The notes beneath the pieces were generated by a model. That model was not told where the DNA came from. It did not search any database and saw only the letters and a program-made list of their open reading frames with translations. From an uncultured Pseudobdellovibrionaceae bacterium (lineage in GTDB: Bacteria > Bdellovibrionota > Bdellovibrionia > Bdellovibrionales > Bdellovibrionaceae), in contig CALCCV010000229.1 in NCBI GenBank assembly GCA_937900305.1, positions 1-10,778 of the forward strand: 10,778 nt of DNA, written 5' to 3'. Shown in pieces: positions 1 through 5,924 of the stretch; the first letter of the stretch is position 1, and the number at the start of each line of letters is the position of its first letter. The translations under genes were made by a program, and so were the position numbers.

Positions 1-517
1 TGTAAAGATAGATGGGCTTCTCGTGCAAACCCAGCTGCCGCCAAGTGATCACTTCACTAAATTCGTCGAGAGTTCCGAGACCACCTGGCAAAATCAAAAA
101 CAAATCACTCTCGTCGGCCATGATTTGCTTGCGAACGGACAACGACGAAACCAATCTGACTTCGCCGCTGGGAATTTTTTCCACGTCCGCGAGTTGACGA
201 CCCTCCAGGCCAGTCACATGACAACCGCTCAGGTCAGTTACATTACAACCTTTCAGGTTGATTCGCTCCCGATGTCGCAGAAAATCGGGGAGGACTCCCA
301 AGCTCTCACCCTGCTCTCGCTGCCAGGACTTTTGGAGCCAACCCATCACTCCCCGATCGCCGCCCCCATAGACCAAGCGGTAGTTTTTGGCAACGCAGAT
401 TCGAGCAAGTTCATCGACGTCGTTTTGCAATTGAGACTTCCGCGGAATGCGGGCACCACAAAAAACATTGATAGATTTTTTTCGGGGCCCTTGGGCCTCT
501 AGAGAAGGAGTTTTCAT
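1..517 (-). CDS. LOG-family (TIGR00730-type) nucleotide 5'-monophosphate phosphoribohydrolase, 3' end cut by window edge
   Basis: This is the N-terminal 172 codons of a LOG (Lonely Guy)/lysine-decarboxylase-like protein, starting at the ATG at 517-515 and still open at base 1. Members hydrolyse the N-glycosidic bond of nucleoside 5'-monophosphates (cytokinin ribotides in plants, AMP-like nucleotides in bacteria), releasing base and ribose 5-phosphate in the cytosol. Both family signatures are visible: YGGGDRGVMG at residues 50-59 and PGGLGTLDE at 144-152, the latter preceded by SVRKQIM (127-133) and followed by the typical ITWRQLGLHEKPIYL stretch. The region between the first motif and SVRK is longer than usual as I know the family, and holds three 8-residue repeats (88-111). 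The start lies 13 bases after the stop of the pseudouridine synthase, with a weak GAGAG ribosome-binding sequence, so it is probably the last visible gene of that unit. Family assignment is secure; substrate is unknown. Confidence 0.9.
   Translation of the reverse strand, partial: MKTPSLEAQGPRKKSINVFCGARIPRKSQLQNDVDELARICVAKNYRLVYGGGDRGVMGWLQKSWQREQGESLGVLPDFLRHRERINLKGCNVTDLSGCHVTGLEGRQLADVEKIPSGEVRLVSSLSVRKQIMADESDLFLILPGGLGTLDEFSEVITWRQLGLHEKPIYLY
185..256 (-). repeat. three imperfect 24-bp tandem repeats inside the LOG-family gene
   Basis: Three head-to-tail 24-bp units lie at 233-256, 209-232 and 185-208, encoding LKGCNVTD, LSGCHVTG and LEGRQLAD in the minus-strand gene. Units 233-256 and 209-232 match at 19 of 24 bases; 209-232 and 185-208 match at 14 of 24. 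The unit is in frame, so gain or loss of a copy would change length by 8 residues without a frameshift. The Leu-x-Gly spacing faintly recalls a short solenoid, but three units are too few to claim one. Confidence 0.75.
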
Positions 518-530
518 TGCTCTCAAGATT

Positions 531-1253
531 TCATAACGAAATGAGATCCGGCAATCCCAATTTTTTGGCGGTTTTGACGTGGCCAAAATTGAGACTGTGG
601 TGCTGGAGCGCAATTTCGCCTTCAGAGTAGTCGGAAACGGCCGCACCCCCATACAGTTTGTCTCCCAAAACAGGAAACCCTCGGTAACTCATTTCAAACC
701 TTAGCTGATGAGATCGACCGGTCACGGGATGAAGTCGCCAGTGCAACCGTGAGCCTCCGTCGGGATCGACCACCGCATCAAAGCAATGGGCCATCGTCAA
801 AGTCTTTTGGCCGGCTGCACTTTGAAAGGCCCGCCGCTTACCGCGCAAAATCTGATTTCTCCACTGAAAGTGTTCGTCATTGAGGCTGAGAATTTTTTCG
901 CGAGGATTGGCAACGCTCATCGGCCAGTGATCAAAATTTTGAACCTGCGATTGAGCGAGGTAGGTTTTGTGAATTTCCCCATTCTCGAAAGCCAAATTCA
1001 AATCACGATGGGCAGCCGCAGTCTTGGCAAAGAGCAACAATCCTGACACTGGCAGATCCAGACGGTGCACGGGAAAAATCTGTTGTCCCAGATACTCCTG
1101 CAGAAGGAGGCCCAGCACCGGACGGCGAACAACTTCAGATGGCTTTTGAGATTTATGGTGATGGTCGCGATCAGGAACCGAAAGCTCACCGGCCATCTTG
1201 TGAACGCAAATCACGGCCGCGTTGGCAAAAATGATGCGTTCAGAAAGTTTCAC
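531..1253 (-). CDS. RluA-family RNA pseudouridine synthase
   Basis: This 240-residue cytosolic enzyme isomerises uridine to pseudouridine in rRNA or tRNA. The catalytic signature VHRLDLPVSG is at residues 62-71, with Asp66 the expected nucleophile. The downstream family motifs HPVTGRSHQLR (175-185) and GDKLYGG (197-203) are also present. There is no N-terminal S4 RNA-binding domain, so it resembles the short RluA/TruC-like branch rather than RluC/RluD. I cannot tell which uridine it modifies, so no symbol is given. Translation begins at a GTG (1253-1251) that overlaps the stop codon of rlmE in a GTGA arrangement, which implies translational coupling. An insertion-like stretch rich in His and Lys (around residues 30-40) precedes the catalytic loop. 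Confidence 0.9.
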   Translation of the reverse strand: MKLSERIIFANAAVICVHKMAGELSVPDRDHHHKSQKPSEVVRRPVLGLLLQEYLGQQIFPVHRLDLPVSGLLLFAKTAAAHRDLNLAFENGEIHKTYLAQSQVQNFDHWPMSVANPREKILSLNDEHFQWRNQILRGKRRAFQSAAGQKTLTMAHCFDAVVDPDGGSRLHWRLHPVTGRSHQLRFEMSYRGFPVLGDKLYGGAAVSDYSEGEIALQHHSLNFGHVKTAKKLGLPDLISL

Positions 1254-1843
1254 CCCTTAAACCCGATTCCGACGATAAAAACTTCTTTGCTTTCTTTGCG
1301 AGTCGATTCAGGTTTGATGATCTCCACCCTCTGAAAGCTCGCTTTGATCGCCGTCTGCAAAGGCTTAAAGTCACCAGAGAAAAAAAATTTGCAGACAAAA
1401 AAACCGCCCGGCTTCAGCCAGCTTTGCGCCAGGTGCAGAGCTTGTTCACATAGGCCTGCGGATCGAGCTTGATCCACCGACTTAATCCCGATGGTTTTGG
1501 GAGCCATGTCTGAGATGACCGCGTCTAACTTTTCTGGCCAGCCCAATTCTTTAAACTTTTCGGCAAATGGAAACTCAAAAGCATCACCTTGAACAATGTG
1601 AACATTTGTTTCCGTCAAACTCATTTCAGACAGATCTATCGCCAAGATCCCGCCCTTAGCGCCGATGGCTTTGGATGCGTACTGACTCCAGCTGCCGGGG
1701 GCCGCGCCCAGATCCAAAATTTTCAAGCCCGGCTTCAGCAACTTCCACCGATCGTTGATCTCTTGCAGCTTATAAACGCTTCGAGCTTTGAAGTTCTCTT
1801 GTTTGGCTTTTAAAAAGTAGTGATCTTTGACTTTGTAACTCAC
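1250..1843 (-). CDS. rlmE: 23S rRNA (uridine-2'-O-)-methyltransferase RlmE (FtsJ/RrmJ)
   Basis: RlmE uses S-adenosylmethionine to methylate the 2'-OH of the A-loop uridine (U2552 in E. coli numbering) during late assembly of the large ribosomal subunit. From the GTG at 1843 the protein is 197 residues, close to the 209 of E. coli. The SAM-binding loop DLGAAPGSW is at 44-52. The K-D-K-E catalytic set is visible: Lys25 in the VYKL context, Asp112 in SDMAP, Lys152 in VCKF, and Glu187 in KEVFIVG. Another in-frame GTG two codons earlier (1849) is possible, but AAGAGG at 1849-1854 sits 5 bases before the 1843 GTG, which favours the shorter form. It is the first visible gene of a minus-strand unit with the pseudouridine synthase and the LOG-family gene, so two RNA-modification enzymes are coupled. 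Confidence 0.93.
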   Translation of the reverse strand: MSYKVKDHYFLKAKQENFKARSVYKLQEINDRWKLLKPGLKILDLGAAPGSWSQYASKAIGAKGGILAIDLSEMSLTETNVHIVQGDAFEFPFAEKFKELGWPEKLDAVISDMAPKTIGIKSVDQARSAGLCEQALHLAQSWLKPGGFFVCKFFFSGDFKPLQTAIKASFQRVEIIKPESTRKESKEVFIVGIGFKG

Positions 1844-1848
1844 CCTCA

Positions 1849-1854
1849 CCTCTT
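1849..1854 (-). promoter_or_regulatory. ribosome-binding site of rlmE
   Basis: AAGAGG read on the minus strand lies 5 bases upstream of the GTG at 1843 and overlaps the first base of the alternative GTG at 1849. This spacing is why the 1843 start is preferred. Confidence 0.5.
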
Positions 1855-1938
1855 AAGAAGGAAGGCTAGACCTGGTCAATCGAAATGCACTTTAATAAAC
1901 TGGCCAAAGCCCAAAGCAGAGGGTAAATTGATCTTCGT

Positions 1939-2187
1939 ATGGATATAGTCTGGATTTTGGGATTTTTTTTCATCTTTTGTCTGGTGGCTTTTATGGCTGT
2001 GGCCTTCTTTTTGCCCGAGTGGGTCGGGATCACAGGTCAAAAGGCGAATGAAATTCAAAAACATCAAGCCGGAGGCTCAAGCCCCGAAGCCGCAGTCCCT
2101 AACGAAACCGCGATCAGTCCAAACGGGACTGCAAACCCCATCTCTGAGAACTCCCCGCCCCTGCCAAAGTCGAAGTCGAAGTCTTAA
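1939..2187 (+). CDS. small single-pass membrane protein, function unknown
   Basis: This encodes 82 residues with one strongly hydrophobic segment at about 4-26, followed by a hydrophilic tail rich in Pro, Ser, Asn and Ala that ends in three Lys-Ser pairs. An in-frame TAA five codons upstream of the ATG bounds the start. The ribosome-binding site is poor: a GAGGG lies about 15 bases upstream. The gene is divergent from rlmE and lies upstream of the exported protein gene on the same strand, 72 bases before that gene's start. I do not recognise the family. A real gene is supported by the membrane-helix pattern and by the lack of a competing gene on either strand, but the weak translation signal leaves doubt. 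Confidence 0.6.
   Translation: MDIVWILGFFFIFCLVAFMAVAFFLPEWVGITGQKANEIQKHQAGGSSPEAAVPNETAISPNGTANPISENSPPLPKSKSKS
2167..2184 (+). repeat. three-copy hexanucleotide repeat at the end of the small membrane protein gene
   Basis: AAGTCG occurs twice and AAGTCT once, head to tail, encoding the terminal Lys-Ser-Lys-Ser-Lys-Ser just before the TAA. The unit is a multiple of three, so copy-number change would alter only tail length. Confidence 0.6.
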
Positions 2188-2246
2188 GAGTGCACCGGGC
2201 TTAAGCCGGCCTTGAATCTCAAATCGGTTCACCGATAAGAGATGGC

Positions 2247-2252
2247 AAGGAG
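2247..2252 (+). promoter_or_regulatory. strong ribosome-binding site for the exported protein gene
   Basis: AAGGAG lies 7 bases before the ATG at 2260. The alternative ATG at 2242 precedes this sequence and has no comparable site, so the 2260 start is preferred. Confidence 0.75.
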
Positions 2253-2259
2253 AGCTCGT

Positions 2260-3588
2260 ATGACGATATGGAATACAGCCTGGAAAGTTTTTTTGGCGTT
2301 GTCGCTCGCCGCTGGCTTAGCGGGATCGCTGGGCTGCGAAGGTGCGCCTAGCGCAGCTTCCAACAGTGCCAGCGTCGGAGGCAACGGCGATGGTTCAGAT
2401 CCTACGCCCAGCGCCGACTACTTCTATGTTCACGGCGTGGGAGCTACTGGAATTAAAACTTACACACATCTCAAAGATGGCGCTTGGACCGACAAATGCA
2501 AAGTGGATCTCGACGCCGCGACGGCCGCTGAGCGCGATATTTTCTGCGTGGTTGAAGTTGAAGAAAAAGACGCCTATCTCAATGAATTGAAACTGGTCTA
2601 CAATATGCCCAGACATGAAGAATGCAAATACGTCGATCGCATGGGTTACTATGCCTACACTCACCAACCCGGCATCGGGCCGAGCGCCATCACCTACCGA
2701 GACGTCGAAGGCACGTTGTCGCTGCTAACGGTGACAGACGCCGGTGCGGATGGTGGAACTATCACCCTCGATTCCAGTGGCGCTTTGAAATGCTCATTCA
2801 ACCATCTTCCCGACGGACCAAACTGTTGCCAGGGAGATTATGTCGCGACCGTATCACAGTACAATGCCCAAACGACGACTTATGACACCGTCACCGTCAA
2901 TGGCAATTGGGGCGGCAAAATTTCAAATTGCATCAAAGGACCGGCCGTCGACAATCAAGAGCTCGCCACAGATGGCTATCCAAGGTGGGTCTCGGAGCTT
3001 TTGATTGAAGGTGGTCAAACGGCAAGTGCGCTGCACACAACGAGTGCATTGGTTCGAAGCTCACTCGCCCAACTTACTTTCGCTCAAATTTCGATTGCAA
3101 AGCATTCAACCTCACAAATTTCGCCCAGCGATTTTTTGGTGCCCAAGACCCATTTGAAACACGCCACTTTTGAACCCTTTGCCGAAGATGATCCAGCCGA
3201 GGAACCCACTGATGATGATCCTTACACCGGTGAATTCGTAATCAGTTCACCCGCCGACAAGTCGAATGCCAGCAACCTGTACGTCGCCAACTATTATGAA
3301 GACATAAACACTCTGCCGAAGGCCGTCAGTGGCGCCTCCAGCAGTGCCTATGCGTCGCCCTATTATTACTACCAGTGCGTGAACGAAGCGGGCGAAATCC
3401 ACGCACAAATTCGCATGATGGTTCGCGAGTGGAACACGGTCAGCGAGTTTAAGAAACTATCCAACACGGCCGATGCGAACGTCACGGGCAACGAACCTTA
3501 CTTTCCAGATTCGTACAATGATCGACGAGATTGGAAAGACATCACCGATATCGGCGGGCAAAATACATTCCCACAAAACTATTGGTGA
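2260..3588 (+). CDS. exported, probable lipoprotein of unknown function
   Basis: The protein is 442 residues from the ATG chosen by its AAGGAG site. It begins with a signal peptide: a lysine, then a hydrophobic stretch to about residue 25 ending SLGC, with Cys26 a candidate lipidation site. This lipobox is imperfect, because Leu sits at -2 rather than -3. A low-complexity Ser/Gly/Asn/Pro linker (27-53) follows, as is usual for lipoproteins tethered in the envelope. The mature part has eight more cysteines (80, 96, 122, 178, 189, 190, 224, 373), suggesting disulfides outside the cytoplasm. An acidic patch (309-321, rich in Asp and Glu) and a run of four Tyr (368-371) are notable. I recognise no domain. 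Its stop codon is only 2 bp from that of the convergent MFS gene. Export is well supported; function is not known. Confidence 0.8.
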   Translation: MTIWNTAWKVFLALSLAAGLAGSLGCEGAPSAASNSASVGGNGDGSDPTPSADYFYVHGVGATGIKTYTHLKDGAWTDKCKVDLDAATAAERDIFCVVEVEEKDAYLNELKLVYNMPRHEECKYVDRMGYYAYTHQPGIGPSAITYRDVEGTLSLLTVTDAGADGGTITLDSSGALKCSFNHLPDGPNCCQGDYVATVSQYNAQTTTYDTVTVNGNWGGKISNCIKGPAVDNQELATDGYPRWVSELLIEGGQTASALHTTSALVRSSLAQLTFAQISIAKHSTSQISPSDFLVPKTHLKHATFEPFAEDDPAEEPTDDDPYTGEFVISSPADKSNASNLYVANYYEDINTLPKAVSGASSSAYASPYYYYQCVNEAGEIHAQIRMMVREWNTVSEFKKLSNTADANVTGNEPYFPDSYNDRRDWKDITDIGGQNTFPQNYW

Positions 3589-3590
3589 GG

Positions 3591-4913
3591 TCAGTGGACA
3601 TCTGGGTTCGGGACTCGGGTCAACAGAATGACCCCAGTGCCGAAGAGAAACAGCAGCCCCAACATTCCGTACTGGGGAGTTTGAGTTAAATAAACGGTGG
3701 CCCCAACCACCATCGGACCAATCACCGACGCAAACTTGCCAACCAAATTGAAAAAGCCAAAGAATTCACCACTCTTTTCCTTGGGAATCATCTGCACAAA
3801 CAGACTGCGACTCAAGGACTGCACGCCCCCTTGAACCAAACCAATGGTGCCAGCCAACAGCAAAAAGTGAACTCCGGTTTTCATTTGTGTCGCGAGAATC
3901 ACGGTCAGCATATAAATGCCGATGCAGATATAAAGGCCAAATTTTGGTCCACGCTCTTTTGTCAAAAACGTATACGCGAGAGTGGCTGGAAATCCCACAA
4001 ATTGGGTCACCAAAAGGGCACTGATCAAATCCGAACTCTCCAGACCGATCGACATTCCATAATCCACTGCCATCGTGATCACTGTATAAACGCCGTCGAT
4101 GTAAAGCCAATAAGCCAACAAAAAAAATCGCAACGTCGGAATTTGCCAAATGTCTCGCGCAGCCGTGGCGGCCCCGCGAAAGCTGGCGACAATTTGTTCT
4201 GGCAGAGCACCGGCGACAAAAGGCGCACCGACCTCCTCCACATTCTTCATCAATGGGAGCGAGAAAACAATCCACCAAATGGCGACGGAAAAAAAGGAAT
4301 ACTTCACCGCTTGAACACCATCGGCCAAACCAAACCATTGCGGCTTGAGATACATCAGCACATTGATCAAAAACAAAACGCCGCCGCCCAAATAGCCCAT
4401 TGAATAACCCAAAAGTGAAACTCGATTCGTTCGCTCTCCACCAGCAACAAAGGGCAACAGGCTGTCGTAAAAATTTATGCTCGCTGTGAACAGAAACATC
4501 GCAAGGCCGTATAGGTACATGGCCGGCAGCCAATCGCCCTCCTGCAAAAGTCCGAGGCCCACGACGCAAGCTGAGGCTAACAACATAGTCACGAAGAGCG
4601 CTTGTTTTTTGCGGCCACTCAAATCAGTGAAAGCTCCAAAGACTGGCGAGAGCGCGGCGATGGCAAAACCTGAAACGGAAAGCACCACGCCCAAGCGCGC
4701 AGTGGTGAGTTGGGGATCAATGCCAGAGCTCCAATACTTTTTGAAAAAGATTTGAAAAAACCCAGCCATCACGGTGGTCGCAAAACTCGAGTTGGCCCAA
4801 TCATAGAGGGACCAGCTCCACTCGGCCCGCGTGAATCCTAAAAATTCCGCTTTGGTGGTCAACGCCCTGATGCCAGTATTTTGTTTCCGAGTTCGTTTCT
4901 GAGTTTGGCTCAT
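3591..4913 (-). CDS. UMF1/Atg22-like major facilitator superfamily transporter
   Basis: This 440-residue inner-membrane protein has about twelve hydrophobic segments and a basic cytoplasmic N-terminus. The opening WSWSLYDWANSSFATTV (residues 32-49) is typical of the UMF1/Atg22 branch of the MFS. Its motif-A equivalent, GAFTDLSGRKK at 93-103, sits between helices 2 and 3. Yeast Atg22 exports amino acids from the vacuole; the substrates of bacterial members are largely undefined, so none is proposed. The ATG is preceded by AAGGA at 4-base spacing. Its first four bases (ATGA) also contain the stop codon of the 24-codon micro-ORF, so its translation is probably coupled to the upstream genes. It is the last gene of a hydrolase -> micro-ORF -> transporter unit. 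Confidence 0.9.
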   Translation of the reverse strand: MSQTQKRTRKQNTGIRALTTKAEFLGFTRAEWSWSLYDWANSSFATTVMAGFFQIFFKKYWSSGIDPQLTTARLGVVLSVSGFAIAALSPVFGAFTDLSGRKKQALFVTMLLASACVVGLGLLQEGDWLPAMYLYGLAMFLFTASINFYDSLLPFVAGGERTNRVSLLGYSMGYLGGGVLFLINVLMYLKPQWFGLADGVQAVKYSFFSVAIWWIVFSLPLMKNVEEVGAPFVAGALPEQIVASFRGAATAARDIWQIPTLRFFLLAYWLYIDGVYTVITMAVDYGMSIGLESSDLISALLVTQFVGFPATLAYTFLTKERGPKFGLYICIGIYMLTVILATQMKTGVHFLLLAGTIGLVQGGVQSLSRSLFVQMIPKEKSGEFFGFFNLVGKFASVIGPMVVGATVYLTQTPQYGMLGLLFLFGTGVILLTRVPNPDVH

Positions 4914-4984
4914 GCTTTCCTTTCGCGAAATCTCCGCAACAGAGTCAAAGCTCCCACGAGCAGAGCGGAAAAGACAAACATCAT
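4910..4984 (-). CDS. candidate 24-residue hydrophobic micro-protein between hydrolase and transporter
   Basis: This very short ORF begins with two consecutive ATG codons. It encodes about fourteen hydrophobic residues (Phe, Val, Leu, Ala, Gly) followed by a strongly basic end, RRFRERK. The ATG shares an ATGA with the stop codon of the upstream hydrolase, and its own TGA shares an ATGA with the start of the downstream transporter, so it fills the gap exactly. The pattern suggests a single membrane helix with a cytoplasmic positive end. It also resembles the helix-plus-arginine tail of C-terminal sorting signals, which raises the possibility that it becomes a hydrolase tail through frameshifting; no obvious slippery sequence is seen. 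No strong ribosome-binding site of its own is visible, so translation would rely on reinitiation. It could be chance. Confidence 0.45.
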   Translation of the reverse strand: MMFVFSALLVGALTLLRRFRERKA

Positions 4985-5871
4985 TTCGCGTTTAACACTT
5001 CAAGGTGGCGCGGAAAAATTTGGGGATCCATGGCGATGCCAAAATGCGAGGTCGCCACTCTGTGAACGGCGATGCGCTGGCGAGCGCGATCGCCGGATTC
5101 ATCCCAGTGATCCAAGCGATTGGTCAAAAGATTTTCCTGATCAGCCAAGCTGAGGTGGGTGCCTTCGGTGAGGGAGGTTGGGATCAACTCCCCATTCTCG
5201 AGCGCCACCGAGCAGGCCTTAAAAAACTCAATGGGGTATCGAGTTCGCAAGCGACCGACGGGATTTTGGCCCCCTAAAGATTCATTCACCTTTTCGGCCC
5301 ATCGAATGACAATTTCATCGCGTTCCTGCACAAAGGCGCGACCGTCAGCGATCTGGTGGAGGCCCCAAAACGGAGCGAGAGCCCAGTGCGCTAGCACGCC
5401 AGAAATCCGCGGACTCTGAGATTCTTTGAGCACAAAACCTCCCCCCAGACTGTGGCCCGCCAAAATCAAATCTCCCAAATCGCCTCGCTGCCGCCAATGC
5501 AAAATCAAGGACTCCACATCCGCTAGAAGTTGAAACTCGCTGAGGTCGACGAAGTTTTGCTCCAGGGCCTTGGGGCCGTGGCCGCGCCAATCCGGAGTCA
5601 CCACCCGCCACCTTGACTTTTGCGCTAAAAACTTGGCCAGACGACCGAGGTAACGACTGTCACCACCCGCTCCGTGAAAAAGAAAGAGCGTGCCTTGGCG
5701 AGGTTTCATCGGCGAAGACTCGCATTCATAAACTCGAAAATACAAGGCCTCTCGGTCCGAAATCTTGTGGCCTTCGAGGGGCGCCAAACTCGATAGTAAA
5801 ATTTTATGTTTCGTAAATTCTCGGACTAAGCTCACCAGCTTGACTATTCTTGTAAATTCCACACAAATCAA
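4981..5871 (-). CDS. alpha/beta-hydrolase fold protein (lysophospholipase/esterase-like)
   Basis: A protein of up to 296 residues with the alpha/beta-hydrolase layout. FHGAGG at 65-70 should form the oxyanion hole, and DWRGHG lies at 94-99. The nucleophile elbow GHSLGG is at 139-144 (Ser141), and a C-terminal SHFGI (His276) is the likely catalytic base. The acidic triad member cannot be fixed by eye. The fold suggests hydrolysis of an ester or related bond; no substrate can be named. No signal peptide is evident. The start is uncertain: the outermost TTG (5871) has no ribosome-binding site, and in-frame GTG codons at 5862 and 5835 are alternatives. A start near 5835 would leave room for promoters shared with the divergent helicase gene. 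It is the first gene of the unit with the micro-ORF and MFS transporter. Confidence 0.88.
   Translation of the reverse strand: MICVEFTRIVKLVSLVREFTKHKILLSSLAPLEGHKISDREALYFRVYECESSPMKPRQGTLFLFHGAGGDSRYLGRLAKFLAQKSRWRVVTPDWRGHGPKALEQNFVDLSEFQLLADVESLILHWRQRGDLGDLILAGHSLGGGFVLKESQSPRISGVLAHWALAPFWGLHQIADGRAFVQERDEIVIRWAEKVNESLGGQNPVGRLRTRYPIEFFKACSVALENGELIPTSLTEGTHLSLADQENLLTNRLDHWDESGDRARQRIAVHRVATSHFGIAMDPQIFPRHLEVLNAK
5843..5871 (-). promoter_or_regulatory. possible sigma70-type promoter for the hydrolase unit
   Basis: On the minus strand TTGATT (5871-5866) and AATAGT (5848-5843) are separated by 17 bases. The match is moderate (4 of 6 in the -10 hexamer). If it is real, transcription would begin near 5836, next to the alternative GTG start at 5835, and the outer TTG start would be excluded. 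Confidence 0.2.
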
Positions 5872-5924
5872 GAGTTTGGGAATATCAGTTGCGACGCCAC
5901 ATGATCCATGTTTACGCTACGCCC

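Noticed and set aside
23..502. 159-codon plus-strand ORF
   Set aside because: It lies entirely antisense to the LOG-family gene, whose motifs are unmistakable; the plus-strand product shows no recognisable domain.
2198..2207. 10-bp palindrome GGCTTAAGCC as a terminator or operator
   Set aside because: It has no loop, no following T-run and no second copy nearby; it could arise by chance.
3831..4403. 190-codon plus-strand ORF opposite the MFS gene
   Set aside because: It is antisense to a confident gene and the product is Gln/His/Lys-rich without recognisable motifs.
3766..4569. 267-codon minus-strand ORF inside the MFS gene in another frame
   Set aside because: The product is rich in Arg, Cys and Trp with no coherent domain, and the overlapping frame encodes a clear twelve-helix transporter; it is a shadow frame.
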